DNA of 64,000 nucleotides from Bernardetia sp. ABR2-2B (GTDB lineage: Bacteria > Bacteroidota > Bacteroidia > Cytophagales > Bernardetiaceae), in contig NZ_CP147020.1 in the NCBI RefSeq assembly GCF_037126435.1, forward strand, positions 3,638,001 through 3,702,000. Direction: 5' to 3'. A program made the position numbers and the translations under genes. The notes under the pieces were generated by a model. That model saw nothing but the letters and a program-made list of their open reading frames with translations, was not told the DNA's origin and searched no databases. Of the stretch, positions 18,764 to 28,173 are shown piece by piece (the stretch's first letter is position 1; each line of letters starts with the position of its first letter).

Positions 18764-19219
18764 CTATTCCTCTCCTTTGGAGGCTGCATAATAAATTTTA
18801 AGAGCTTCTGTTTCACGAAGTTCTTCACGTACATCTATCACAACTCCCATATCCAAACCAACATCACCTTTTATAGCTACACGAAAACGATTTTTATCTA
18901 CTTCGGGTACATTTGCCATAGATTCTATTGCAAACTGTTGAATTTGGTCTAATGTAATGAATACATCATTTACTTGAATACGAGGTGCTGTACCAAATTG
19001 GTCTGCTTCTTTTGGTTTACCAATATAAATATTAGCTACTAAATTGGCTTTTTCCATTTTCTGTACTTGATTTGCTTGTGGCAAAAGTACGTTTACTTTA
19101 AGTGTATTTTCCCTCATTACAGTCGAAACCATAAAGAAGAAAAGTAACATAAAGATAATATCTGGCAAAGCAGAGGTAGGTATCTCTGGATTCGGTTTGG
19201 CTTTCTTTTTAAAAGGCAT
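18764..19219 (-). CDS. exbD: ExbD/TolR-type biopolymer transport protein, second copy
   Basis: A 151-residue ExbD: a short cytoplasmic N-terminus rich in Lys and Pro, one TM helix at about 17-36 with the conserved Asp20 (ALPDIIFMLLFFFMV) that carries protons, then a periplasmic domain. With ExbB it uses the proton gradient to drive TonB and hence SusC-type receptors. It is the last gene of a four-gene minus-strand cluster and is followed by a terminator. Confidence 0.9.
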   Translation of the reverse strand: MPFKKKAKPNPEIPTSALPDIIFMLLFFFMVSTVMRENTLKVNVLLPQANQVQKMEKANLVANIYIGKPKEADQFGTAPRIQVNDVFITLDQIQQFAIESMANVPEVDKNRFRVAIKGDVGLDMGVVIDVREELRETEALKIYYAASKGEE

Positions 19220-19289
19220 TCTATTTCTGGTTTAGAAATGGTATTTCTATATATCTTATAACATATTTTAGTTATTAACGAGCTTATAA

Positions 19290-19871
19290 CTATTTTGCTC
19301 CTCCACTACCTGTTGGCTCTGCATCAGATACATTAAGAGGATATTTATCTTTAGCTAGTTTATAACGATCTTTGTTTACTTGCGTATCCTGTCTTGATAT
19401 TTCTAAGAAATCCTCAACAGTAATTTTTTCACCTAATTCTCTAGTCAGATATTCTGCTCTAAGTTCATTATATCCTTGTAATATTTCATCTAAAACTGTT
19501 AGATAAGTAGTATAATCTGTACCTCTATCAGTTTTGATTGAAATAATAGCATCTTTTGGACTTACAGAAAGCTCAGGATCAGCACCGTAGTTATTTACGT
19601 GCGCTTTTACCTCTTTTTTTATCTGACTCATAGTACCTTCTTCTCCTTCAATAAGTAATTCATTGCTAGAGTTGATGATAACCTTATAAACATTTCGCTT
19701 ATTGAGTTCAACAGGAGGAACTTCTCCTTCTGGCTTAGGTGCTAAATCTCTATAAACTCCTTTTTCGGAAGCAATACGTGTAGTTACTAAGAAAAAGATA
19801 AGTAATAGAAAGGCTATATCTGCCATCGAACTGGCATTTACGCCTACATCGTCACGTTTTTTCTTTCCCAT
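19290..19871 (-). CDS. exbD: ExbD/TolR-type biopolymer transport protein, first copy
   Basis: A 193-residue ExbD paralogue with the TM helix at about 17-34 and the conserved Asp18 (SSMADIAFLLLIFFLV). Its periplasmic part is longer than in the copy that follows. Two different ExbD copies in a row are common in Bacteroidota and probably form a mixed dimer in the ExbB ring (inference). It starts 10 bp after the membrane-protein gene and is 70 bp ahead of the second exbD. Confidence 0.9.
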   Translation of the reverse strand: MGKKKRDDVGVNASSMADIAFLLLIFFLVTTRIASEKGVYRDLAPKPEGEVPPVELNKRNVYKVIINSSNELLIEGEEGTMSQIKKEVKAHVNNYGADPELSVSPKDAIISIKTDRGTDYTTYLTVLDEILQGYNELRAEYLTRELGEKITVEDFLEISRQDTQVNKDRYKLAKDKYPLNVSDAEPTGSGGAK

Positions 19872-19881
19872 AATAATTTTT

Positions 19882-20421
19882 TTATCTAAATGAACGGCTT
19901 ACTTCACCAAAAATAGCTCCTACGAAAGCGACTGCAATCATAACATATGTCATAATAAGTACGCCTCCAATATATTTTGCACCTTCTGCACTCATTTCTT
20001 CATCGGGTGTTTTTACAGCTGTTGCATCAGCAAAAGCATAACAGATAAAGAAAACAACGACTAAAACGCCTAACGAGATAGCGATTTTGACAAGTGATTT
20101 TGGGTCTTGAGTAACCGTATAAATCAAAGGAAGTACAATAGCTGCAATCATTGCAAAGCCAACAAGTACATAAGAGAGAGGAATAAACCAATCTGCTACT
20201 GCATTACCTGTAATTTGTTCTTCTACCTTTGTTGGTAAATTTACTTTGTCCTTGAGTTCGTCCATTTGGTCATCAGTAACATCTGTATAACCTTTTTCTT
20301 CTACGGCTTGCTTTAGTGCGAGTTCTTTTTGAGCAGGATAGCCTGAACAGCCATACACTCCAAAAGCAACGAATAAAACGACAACTATACCGTAGACTAT
20401 TAAAGAAAGATATTTTTGCAT
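19882..20421 (-). CDS. Multi-pass membrane protein of the exb cluster
   Basis: A 179-residue protein with predicted TM helices at about 5-25, 80-103, 111-131 and 150-172, and a charged extracytoplasmic loop (VEEKGYTDVTDDQMDELKD) between the first two. No family is recognised with certainty. Its fixed place between exbB and exbD suggests an accessory of the energy-transducing complex. Confidence 0.8.
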   Translation of the reverse strand: MQKYLSLIVYGIVVVLFVAFGVYGCSGYPAQKELALKQAVEEKGYTDVTDDQMDELKDKVNLPTKVEEQITGNAVADWFIPLSYVLVGFAMIAAIVLPLIYTVTQDPKSLVKIAISLGVLVVVFFICYAFADATAVKTPDEEMSAEGAKYIGGVLIMTYVMIAVAFVGAIFGEVSRSFR

Positions 20422-20576
20422 AATTCTTTTTATCTAAATTTTGTCTGAGATGAGTATTCTAGTAAATGTTAATAAGCTTATTTCTAAATTAGAGTAGGTG
20501 TATTATTTATATAGAATTTACTTCAAAATAATTTATGAATACACCTATTCTCTACATTAATTCTTTCGTTAACTAA

Positions 20577-21422
20577 TTACTTAGAAAGATCATGTTTGAT
20601 AAGCAAATCTACAAGAGAAATAGAGGCATCTTCCATATCTGTAACAATTGAGTCAATTTTAGATACACAATAATTATAAAATATTTGAAGAATTACGGCT
20701 ACAATAAGACCACCTACTGTTGTAAGAAGTGCTACCTTAATACCACCTGCTACGAGTGATGGCTGAATATCACCTGCTGCTTGAATAGCATCAAATGCTC
20801 CAATCATACCGATTACAGTACCCATAAACCCAAGCATTGGGGCAAGAGCGATAAAAAGTGAAATCCAAATAAGTCCTTTTTCTAACTTACTCATTTCTAC
20901 CGAACCAGAAGACATAACTGTTTTCTCTACGATTTCGATGCCACGATTAGCACTCATTAAGCCTTGTGCAAAAATATCAGCAATTGGACCACGAGTAGCA
21001 GCACAAACTTCTTGCGCTCTAGAAACTCCACCTTCACGGAGAGCATCTTCTACTTTAGCTAATAGTTTGTCTTTGTTTGTTGAAGCAAGATTAAGAACGA
21101 TAATACGCTCAATAGCAACTGCAAGACCGATAATCAAACAGATAAGTACCAATGACATAAATTGCCATCCACCTTCAATAAATTTTTCTTTGATAGCTTC
21201 GTGAGTTGTTTGTTCTTGAACAGGAACTGCAGCAGCAGCTTCTGCGTCTAATTTGGCTTGTGCAGCAGCAGCTTCTTGCTCTGCTAGTTCTTGTGCAGTA
21301 GCAATGGAATCTTGAACTCTATCTAATGAGTCTTGATTTACCATCATGTCATCTTGTTGAGCATGTGCTGTACCAATAGCAAAGAAGCAGATTAGGGCAA
21401 GCAGAGAAAATAATTTTTTCAT
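20577..21422 (-). CDS. exbB: MotA/TolQ/ExbB proton channel family protein
   Basis: A 281-residue ExbB/TolQ. It starts with a cleavable-looking signal (to about 21, AHAQQ) and an Ala/Gln-rich helical region, then three TM helices at about 80-105, 185-205 and 220-245. The conserved block GLIWISLFIALAPMLGFMGT and GGIKVALLTTVGGL match the MotA_ExbB domain. It forms the pentameric stator that powers TonB. First gene of the cluster; the next gene follows after 155 bp. No tonB gene is in the window. Confidence 0.9.
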   Translation of the reverse strand: MKKLFSLLALICFFAIGTAHAQQDDMMVNQDSLDRVQDSIATAQELAEQEAAAAQAKLDAEAAAAVPVQEQTTHEAIKEKFIEGGWQFMSLVLICLIIGLAVAIERIIVLNLASTNKDKLLAKVEDALREGGVSRAQEVCAATRGPIADIFAQGLMSANRGIEIVEKTVMSSGSVEMSKLEKGLIWISLFIALAPMLGFMGTVIGMIGAFDAIQAAGDIQPSLVAGGIKVALLTTVGGLIVAVILQIFYNYCVSKIDSIVTDMEDASISLVDLLIKHDLSK

Positions 21423-21875
21423 ATTAGTCTGAGTGATTTACGGAGTAAATAATCTTAATAGATTAAGGTTTAGCAGTTTGGGCTAAGGTTGTAAAATTTA
21501 TTGATAATAAACTAAATTAAAATTAAATGGGCTGTATTTTCATTTGAATGAATAAATACCAAATGATTCAATTTTAATTTATTAAAAAAGCAATATTTGA
21601 CAAAGTAATAAAATTTCAGTCAAAAAAAATAATGTTTTCAGTACCAGTAAAGGTTTTTGCTAAAAAATTATTTTAGAATTAACACAAACTATAAAGTTCT
21701 ATTACTCTTATCTTAAAACGGGTATTTGAAATTTCAAAAAGCAGGTTTTGAAGAGTAACAGTAGATTAAGAATACATTTTATGCCCTAAAAGTAACATTT
21801 TAGTTTGAGATAATCAAAAAAAAAATTCTAGTTCATTTAATTCTTCTTTCTAATTTGATAGATTTGGTTACTTTG
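21423..21875. other. Gap upstream of exbB
   Basis: A 453-bp AT-rich gap between exbB and tRNA-Ser. It must carry the exbB promoter, but no strong TAnnTTTG match was found on the minus strand. No gene or large repeat is seen. Confidence 0.4.
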
Positions 21876-21963
21876 TAGAGAGGAAGGGATTCGAACCCCC
21901 GATACCCTTTTGGGGTATACTCGCTTTCCAAGCGAGCTCCTTAAGCCACTCGGACACCTCTCT
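21876..21963 (-). tRNA. tRNA-Ser (anticodon GGA)
   Basis: The minus strand folds into an 88-nt class II tRNA. The acceptor AGAGAGG (from 21963) pairs with CCTCTCT, the D arm is TCC/GGA, the anticodon stem is CTCGC/GCGAG with loop TTGGAAA (anticodon GGA), there is a long variable arm (ATACCC/GGGTAT) and a TTCGAAT T loop. CCA is not encoded. The discriminator base reads A rather than the G usual in bacterial tRNA-Ser. Confidence 0.93.
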
Positions 21964-21984
21964 AAAGGTTATCTAAATTTTGAG

Positions 21985-22018
21985 CAAAGTATCTTTTATT
22001 CTTTATTCTACTTACAAA
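21985..22018 (-). promoter_or_regulatory. Putative promoter of tRNA-Ser
   Basis: On the minus strand TTTG (22018-22015) and ATACTTTG (ending at 21985) are separated by about 22 bp, close to the Bacteroidota -33/-7 pattern, some 22 bp before the mature tRNA 5' end. Confidence 0.45.
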
Positions 22019-22306
22019 TAAATCAAGAAAAAACACGGTATGCAAATTTTATTTCATTTTTTTTGACAATCTATCTAAACTTATTTTAATAATATGCGTA
22101 TAAGTGTTTTTTTATCTTCAAAAAAGCCTTAAAATCAAAACTTTATCAAAAAAACAGCAGTACATTCAATATTTACAGACCTCTGAGAAGAAACAAGGTT
22201 TGAGAATCTATCAAAATCATGTATTTTGTGCTTAATTAGTTTTTTCTAAAAATCTATTAAAAAACAGGAAATAGTTTTATTCTAATTTCCTTTATCGTAA
22301 CTGCAA
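22019..22306. other. Gap between tRNA-Ser and the MFS gene
   Basis: AT-rich, with many A and T runs. It should contain the promoter of the divergent MFS gene. Nothing else is visible. Confidence 0.4.
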
Positions 22307-23782
22307 TTGGAGAATAACTTAGATACAAAGCCAAACAAAATAGAAAAATCAATTAAAATTGATTTGAATACCACAAAAATAGGACAAGGTTCAAAAAGAA
22401 TCTACAAACGTCCCGAACTTCCTATTACAGCTGTTTTGGGTAGTGCTTTTCTTATATACGGCGTTCTTTACCATGCTGCTGCATTTGCTGTTTTGGGAGC
22501 AGTTTTTTCATATGATAGAAGTAGTAGTGAAACAACTATTTTGATGAATATTCGTGATATTAGTTATATTATCTTTACCATAGTAGGTGCTATCATTGTT
22601 CCTCGTTGGTCGGCTCGTAATATAATTGTTGCTTGTTTGTCTTTAATGGCAGTTTGTGCTATTGCTGTATCTTTTCAAACTCATAATTTTGCTTTAGCTG
22701 AATTTTTATTTTTTCTCACAGGTGGTTCGTTTGCTCTTGTTCGTTTGGCTGCTTATTGGCTTGTTAGTTTAGAATCAAAGCATAAGGGACAACATGCAAG
22801 ACGAATAATGCACTTAGAAGGAATGTATTTACTAGGTATTGCACTTAGTTATCTTCTATTTCTGCCTTATATTAATGATATTGACTCTTCTTGGACACAA
22901 GCCTATTGGATTCTTTTACCATTTCTTGCCATTGTTATTGGATTCCAATTTTTACATTATCATTATCCTTTGCGTTCTGTTCCTGAATCTTGGAAAAATG
23001 AATTTCGTCATGCTAGTAAATCATTGAATGGGTTACTTGTTAATTCTATTTTATTACTCTCTTTATTTTGCGTTTTCATTGCCTCTATTATTTATGTTCA
23101 TTTTGAAGAGTGGGCAAATGTTTTTGCTGCCAAACTGATAGATTTAAATAACAGACAATTTTATGACTTGGGTGCTTTAGGCATTATATTTTTGGTAATG
23201 GCAATCAGTCGCTTATTTATTGGAGTTATTTTACAAAGAGCAGGACGCTTTATGATTTTTGTTTTTTGCGTTTTAGGACTTATGTCTTTAGTGCTTTGGA
23301 ATGGGGATATTTTGGGTAGTCAGACTATTTATCCAGCTGCTGTTTTTGATGATATTTCGCCTTATTCATTGCTTCTTCCTGCAATAGCTTTTGTCTTAGC
23401 TCCTATCTTACCATTAATTTATGCCGTAGTGATTACACAAGCCTCTGAAAGACAACAACCTCTTGTTATAGGTCTTTTATTAGGCATGACAATGATAGGT
23501 AAACTTTTATTTACCTCTCTTTCTATTAAATCGTATGACTATTTTGTAGATTATACAGCTTTTTATTTAATACTTATTCCTCTTGCTTTACTCTTAGTTT
23601 TGTTCTTTCTAGCTTATTCAGATTTGAGCAGGGATTCAAGATTATTTAATAGAAAAAATAAAAAAACGAAAAAACCTAAAAAAACAAGACGAACTATCAT
23701 ACGCAGATTTAATTCTAGAGATAAAGTAAAAAAGCAAAATCAAGGTTTAGATGAAGATTTGGTGTGGATAGATGAAAATTGA
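22307..23782 (+). CDS. MFS-type transporter, substrate unknown
   Basis: A 491-residue polytopic protein with about 12 predicted TM helices, the first at about 40-65 after a 35-residue charged N-terminus. The C-terminal 50 residues are very basic (KNKKTKKPKKTRR) and presumably cytoplasmic. The layout fits the major facilitator superfamily, but no family signature tells the substrate. The start is a TTG at 22307 with no better ATG upstream of the first helix. It is a single gene with a bidirectional terminator after it. Confidence 0.78.
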   Translation: MENNLDTKPNKIEKSIKIDLNTTKIGQGSKRIYKRPELPITAVLGSAFLIYGVLYHAAAFAVLGAVFSYDRSSSETTILMNIRDISYIIFTIVGAIIVPRWSARNIIVACLSLMAVCAIAVSFQTHNFALAEFLFFLTGGSFALVRLAAYWLVSLESKHKGQHARRIMHLEGMYLLGIALSYLLFLPYINDIDSSWTQAYWILLPFLAIVIGFQFLHYHYPLRSVPESWKNEFRHASKSLNGLLVNSILLLSLFCVFIASIIYVHFEEWANVFAAKLIDLNNRQFYDLGALGIIFLVMAISRLFIGVILQRAGRFMIFVFCVLGLMSLVLWNGDILGSQTIYPAAVFDDISPYSLLLPAIAFVLAPILPLIYAVVITQASERQQPLVIGLLLGMTMIGKLLFTSLSIKSYDYFVDYTAFYLILIPLALLLVLFFLAYSDLSRDSRLFNRKNKKTKKPKKTRRTIIRRFNSRDKVKKQNQGLDEDLVWIDEN

Positions 23783-23801
23783 AAGATTATTCAAAACACA
23801 A

Positions 23802-23840
23802 AAAAGTCAGATAGCTCAAAGACTATCTGACTTTTCTTTA
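23802..23840. terminator. Bidirectional terminator between MFS gene and htrA
   Basis: A perfect 13-bp stem AAAAGTCAGATAG (23802-23814) with its complement at 23823-23835, an 8-nt loop, and A/T runs on both sides. It serves both converging genes. Confidence 0.85.
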
Positions 23841-23866
23841 AAAATTTAATCTAAGAAAGCTAAAGT

Positions 23867-25372
23867 TTACATTGCAATAGCAAAAAAACCTCTTCTACCT
23901 GTTGGGTGAAAGCCTTCAATCAAAACACCTCCTGTTTTTCCTTCTAAAAATTCGATTACATCAGCAGAAGTATCTACTTTTTCTTTGTCTATGTGTGTAA
24001 TAACAAATCCTTCAGGAACTTGTGCTTCTTTAAATTTTCCATCATCAATAGAAACTATCTTTACACCTGTCGTTCCGATTTTGGTAGCCATCTCTGGAGA
24101 GATATTTTGAATTTCTATTCCTAGAGATTCAATATTCATCATCTTACCAGCCTCATTTGTAATTAGTGTAGTTGTTCCCAAACGATTTTTGAGTTCTACA
24201 TTTGTGTTTCTCTCTTTACCATTTCTAAGATAAACAACTTCTACCTTATCTCCTGGACGTTTTCTTGCAATACGCTCTTGAAGCTGCGCCGAAGTATTTA
24301 CTTGTACATCATCTACTTCAATAATTACGTCACCTTTTTCTAATCCTGCTTCTATTGCACCACTATTTTCAGTTACACCAGCTACATAAACTCCACGCAC
24401 AACAGAAAGATCTAGTTCTTTAGAAAGGTCTGCTGTTACATCTCTAATTTGCACACCCAAAAGACCACGCTGAACGATACCATGTTTTTTCAAATCTGTA
24501 TATACTTTCTTTACTATCGCCGTAGGAACAGCAAAAGAATATCCAGCAAAAGAGCCTGTTTGAGAAGCAATCGCTGTATTTATTCCAACAAGTTGTCCGT
24601 TTACATTTACTAATGCACCTCCACTATTACCTGGATTTACTGCAGCATCTGTTTGTATAAATGCTTCAACACCTAATCCATCTTGACGACGCAAAATATT
24701 AATATTTCTAGCCTTTGCACTTACAATTCCTGCCGTTACGGTAGAGGTAAGGTCAAACGGATTTCCAATAGCAAGTACCCACTCGCCTACCTGCAAATTA
24801 TCAGAATTTCCAAACTGAACTGGCATCAGCTCCTCGTCTGCTTCAATTTTCAGAACAGCCAAATCCGTGCTTGGGTCTGTTCCGATAAGTTCTGCTGTAT
24901 AGCTTTTTTGATTATTCATAACCACGTCAATACGAGTTGCATTTTCTACGACGTGATTATTGGTTACGATATAACCATTTTTTTCGATGATAACACCTGA
25001 ACCCGAACCCATTCTAACTTCATTCTTATTGCGATTTCTATTAGGCGATTGTTGTCCAAAAAAATCTCTAAAAAGGTCTTCCATTGAATCTTGCTGACGA
25101 TTACTCATCAAAGCAGGATTTCCAAAGGTCTGAATATGAACTACGGCTGGAGTAGCTTTTTTGGCTGCTTCTACAAAACTCAAGTTTTGAGGAGAAAGAG
25201 TTGGGTTTAAAGGGTCTGGATTTCCAAATCCCGTCTGTACAAAAGGTTGATTTGTGTTCTGAAAGTTACTTTGACCTTGTGTTGTGAAAAAGTTTAAATA
25301 AATACCCAAGGCAACTCCTCCACCCACAATAGCAGAGAGTAAGGCAATAAAAAATAATCCTAATCTTTTCAT
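23867..25372 (-). CDS. htrA: HtrA/DegP-family serine protease with two PDZ domains
   Basis: A 501-residue periplasmic quality-control protease. An N-terminal membrane anchor or signal covers about 4-27. The trypsin-like domain has the full triad: His140 (TNNHVVENA), Asp170 (STDLAVLKI) and Ser250 (NPGNSGGALV). PDZ domains follow at about 290-390 and 400-495. It degrades or refolds damaged envelope proteins. The acidic and Asn/Gln-rich stretch at about 90-117 is the usual LA loop region. Single gene; the shared terminator lies downstream. Confidence 0.94.
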   Translation of the reverse strand: MKRLGLFFIALLSAIVGGGVALGIYLNFFTTQGQSNFQNTNQPFVQTGFGNPDPLNPTLSPQNLSFVEAAKKATPAVVHIQTFGNPALMSNRQQDSMEDLFRDFFGQQSPNRNRNKNEVRMGSGSGVIIEKNGYIVTNNHVVENATRIDVVMNNQKSYTAELIGTDPSTDLAVLKIEADEELMPVQFGNSDNLQVGEWVLAIGNPFDLTSTVTAGIVSAKARNINILRRQDGLGVEAFIQTDAAVNPGNSGGALVNVNGQLVGINTAIASQTGSFAGYSFAVPTAIVKKVYTDLKKHGIVQRGLLGVQIRDVTADLSKELDLSVVRGVYVAGVTENSGAIEAGLEKGDVIIEVDDVQVNTSAQLQERIARKRPGDKVEVVYLRNGKERNTNVELKNRLGTTTLITNEAGKMMNIESLGIEIQNISPEMATKIGTTGVKIVSIDDGKFKEAQVPEGFVITHIDKEKVDTSADVIEFLEGKTGGVLIEGFHPTGRRGFFAIAM

Positions 25373-25659
25373 GTTTTAGATTGATTTAATTTAAGTGTTA
25401 ATTTTATAATTATAATGAAACGCAGTATATTATTTGGTTTATAAACTGCATTGTATGATTTTCGTTTTGATTTATTAATCTTATTACTAAATTCGTACTA
25501 ATTTGTCTAGTTGTCAATTTGATTAACAATTTCTAAGAAAAGCTAATAAAAATAATGAAAAAATAGCATAAAATTAAGATTGCTTATAAGTTATACTGTT
25601 AAACTAAAGGTTTTTAAATGTCTTTTTGTCAGTTTTAATAAAAAAAATGTCATTTGTTT

Positions 25660-25896
25660 TTAATCAACTGGGTCATATCCACTTCCACCCCAAGGGTGAC
25701 ACCTTCCTATTCGTTTTAGTCCTTTCCAACCTCCTTTGAAAGCACCATGTTTTTTGATGGATTCGACCATATAAACTGAACAAGTTGGTGTATAACGACA
25801 ACGAGGAGGAAGCATAGGTGAAACAAAATATTGATAAAATCGAACTATTGCTAAGAATATATAAGAGAAGAAACATGAAATAGCTTTTTGTATCAT
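25660..25896 (-). CDS. yidD: Membrane protein insertion efficiency factor YidD
   Basis: A 78-residue YidD. It has an amphipathic N-terminal helix and the family signature [20 protein letters not shown], then [15 protein letters not shown] and GCHPWG-like [15 protein letters not shown]. YidD sits at the inner membrane and helps YidC insert proteins. It is usually near rnpA/yidC, but here it stands alone after htrA. An overlapping frame at 25673-25876 is its shadow. Confidence 0.93.
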   Translation of the reverse strand: MIQKAISCFFSYIFLAIVRFYQYFVSPMLPPRCRYTPTCSVYMVESIKKHGAFKGGWKGLKRIGRCHPWGGSGYDPVD

Positions 25897-26233
25897 GGTT
25901 AGTAAAGTAATAGGATTATTTGAATAATTAGTTTGATTAGAACGTTATGAGGAGTATTTGCGTTATAATTTGGTTAGAATAATTTCTCATCTATTCAATA
26001 TTTTTCTGATAAATACCGAAAAAAACAAAAATAAGTGAGAATAAATAAGTTTGTTTTTACAGCAATCCTTATATTTGATATTTGTATCTATAATCTTATG
26101 CTATTCAACTAGCAATAATCATAAAAAACTAATTATTGAGAATGGTTTTAGAATAAAAAATATTCTGTTTACTTCATTCATCAATCAATATTAATTTCCT
26201 TTTTACCCTTCATATTGCAACACATCAACTATT
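25897..26233. other. Gap between yidD and the RsbW-like gene
   Basis: A 337-bp divergent gap. On the plus strand TATATTTG at 26070-26077 matches the -7 box and TTTG at 26050-26053 could be a short-spaced -33, giving a leader of about 150 nt before the next gene. No small frame is convincing. Confidence 0.4.
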
Positions 26234-26653
26234 ATGAAATCAGTTTTGCACATCAAAATCCCTTCCCTGTTAGAAAATATTCGTATTGTAGAGAGTTTTA
26301 TAGATAATGCTCGTGATAAATTTAATCTAAATGATGATATATACGGAAATATTATGGTTGCTGTTACCGAAGCTGTAAATAATGCCATTATTCATGGAAA
26401 TGGAAAAGATAAAAATAAAGAAGTAGATTTGAGCTTAGAAGTAGCAAAGGAAAAACTGTTTTTTACGATAAAAGACCAAGGAAAAGGATTTGACCCAGAT
26501 GCTTTGCCTGACCCAACTGCACCAGAAAATCTCTTGACTATTGGAGGAAGAGGAATCTTCTTAGTGAAAAATCTAGCTGATAAAGTTGATTTTTTAGATG
26601 ATGGCAGAACAGTCAAGATGACTTTTAATGTAACCAATTCAGTTTTAAACTAA
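26234..26653 (+). CDS. RsbW-like serine kinase / anti-sigma ATPase
   Basis: A 139-residue single-domain GHKL ATPase (HATPase_c_2). The N box is VAVTEAVNNAIIHGN, the G1 box IKDQGKGFDP and the G2 region GGRGIFLVKNL. The family includes the anti-sigma kinases RsbW and SpoIIAB, which bind a sigma factor or phosphorylate a STAS partner. No STAS antagonist or sigma gene is next to it, so its partner is unknown; the STAS-like protein at 18212-18643 is only a distant possibility. Confidence 0.85.
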   Translation: MKSVLHIKIPSLLENIRIVESFIDNARDKFNLNDDIYGNIMVAVTEAVNNAIIHGNGKDKNKEVDLSLEVAKEKLFFTIKDQGKGFDPDALPDPTAPENLLTIGGRGIFLVKNLADKVDFLDDGRTVKMTFNVTNSVLN

Positions 26654-26661
26654 TTTTCAAT

Positions 26662-26684
26662 CAATTACGAATTAAAAATTACGA
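26662..26684. repeat. Short AT-rich intergenic repeat, copy 2
   Basis: The 23 bases here are the exact reverse complement of part of 907-932. They lie directly after the RsbW-like stop codon. Confidence 0.45.
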
Positions 26685-26813
26685 TTAGCTTTTTTATAAA
26701 AAAACTGTTTAGGAGTTAATTTGACACAATATATTCGATGATTTTTTATCAAACCAGATTAAAGTTATTAGAAATTAACTGATAACTGTTTACTGATAAC
26801 TGATAACTGCCCT

Positions 26814-28076
26814 GTGGAAAAGATAAATTTAGAAGATTATACCTATCATTTGCCAAGTGAGCGAATTGCCCAAAACCCTTTAGAAAAAAGAGATAGCTCA
26901 AAGCTTTTAGTTTATAATAAGGGAGCTATTTCGCATCATCATTTCACAGAAATTACAGATTTTTTGAGTGAAGATTATACCTTATATTTTAATAATACTA
27001 AGGTTATTCCTGCACGTCTTTTATTTGAAAAAAAGGCAACACAAAAGGGACAAAATGGAAAAGGTGCAACCATAGAAATATTTTTGCTACACCCAATCTT
27101 ACCAACTGCTGATGTTAGCGAAGCAATGCTTAGTACAGAAAAATGTACTTGGAAGTGCGTTGTAGGGAATCTTAAAAGGTGGAAAGAAGGATTGGTTTTG
27201 GAAAGGGAGCTAGAAATTGATAATCAAACTGTTCTGATTCAAGCCAAGATAGCAGATAGAAAAGAGCTTTTGATAGAGTTAGAATGGAAAAATAATAATC
27301 CTAATTCAACAGAAAAAACTCAAATTCCTTTTGTAGATATTGTGGAAAAGTTAGGAGTTATGCCTTTGCCTCCTTACATAAAAAGAGAAGCAAAACAGAA
27401 AGATTCCTCTACCTATCAAACTATTTATAGCAAGGCAGCAGGAGCAGTCGCAGCACCGACAGCAGGATTACATTTTACTGAAAATGTTCTTCAAGATTTG
27501 GCAAAGAGAAATATCAAAACAAACGAACTTACGTTACATGTAGGAGCAGGAACTTTTCAACCTGTCAAAAAAGAAAATGCTGGAGATGTAGCTACACACA
27601 CAATGCATTGCGAACAGATTGTGGTTACAAAAGAAAATATAGAAAGTATTATTGATTCGGAAAAAGTCGCTTCTGTCGGAACTACTTCTATGCGAACTTT
27701 GGAGAGTTTGTATTGGTATGGAACAAAAGTTTTATTGAAAAATGAGGTACAATTCTTTATTGAAAAATTAGAACCTTATAGCTATGATTCTGAAATAAAA
27801 TTGCCTTCTAAAAAGGAAAGTTTTGAAGCCATTTTGAAGTATATGAATGATTCTAATCAAGAAAAACTAACAGGCGAAACCGAAATTTTCATTCTCCCTT
27901 CTTATACTTTTCGTGTTTGTGATGCGTTAGTTACTAATTTTCATATGCCCGAAACTACACTTATTTTGCTTGTTGCTGCGTTTATAGGAAAAGACTGGAA
28001 GAAAATCTATCAAGCTGCACTTGATAATAAGTATCGTTTTTTGAGTTATGGAGATTCTTCTTTATTGTTTTTGTAG
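26814..28076 (+). CDS. queA: S-adenosylmethionine:tRNA ribosyltransferase-isomerase QueA
   Basis: A 420-residue QueA, which transfers and isomerises the ribosyl part of SAM onto preQ1 in tRNA to make epoxyqueuosine at the wobble position. Signature blocks are LPSERIAQNPLEKRD near the start, TLYFNNTKVIPARL, GAVAAPTAGLHF, TLHVGAGTFQPV, and TNFHMPETTLILLV near the end. It is longer than the usual 340-360 residues because of inserts around residues 85-120 and 165-180. The start is GTG at 26814; LEDYTYHLP begins only a few residues later, which fixes it. Confidence 0.95.
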   Translation: MEKINLEDYTYHLPSERIAQNPLEKRDSSKLLVYNKGAISHHHFTEITDFLSEDYTLYFNNTKVIPARLLFEKKATQKGQNGKGATIEIFLLHPILPTADVSEAMLSTEKCTWKCVVGNLKRWKEGLVLERELEIDNQTVLIQAKIADRKELLIELEWKNNNPNSTEKTQIPFVDIVEKLGVMPLPPYIKREAKQKDSSTYQTIYSKAAGAVAAPTAGLHFTENVLQDLAKRNIKTNELTLHVGAGTFQPVKKENAGDVATHTMHCEQIVVTKENIESIIDSEKVASVGTTSMRTLESLYWYGTKVLLKNEVQFFIEKLEPYSYDSEIKLPSKKESFEAILKYMNDSNQEKLTGETEIFILPSYTFRVCDALVTNFHMPETTLILLVAAFIGKDWKKIYQAALDNKYRFLSYGDSSLLFL

Positions 28077-28123
28077 GGATTTACTTTATTGATTTTGACT
28101 TTAGAGTAAAGTCTATCAAATAC

Positions 28124-28170
28124 CTTTGAAAATATACTGATACTAGAATAACTTTCAAAGCTATTTTTTA
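28124..28170 (+). terminator. Probable terminator of queA
   Basis: CTTTGAAA (28124-28131) pairs with TTTCAAAG (28153-28160), followed by a T run. A second small perfect dyad GACTTTA-GAG-TAAAGTC lies just upstream at 28097-28113. Confidence 0.5.
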
Positions 28171-28173
28171 TAA

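Noticed and set aside
25673-25876. 67-codon frame overlapping yidD
   Set aside because: Same strand, shifted frame of the well-recognised yidD; shadow.
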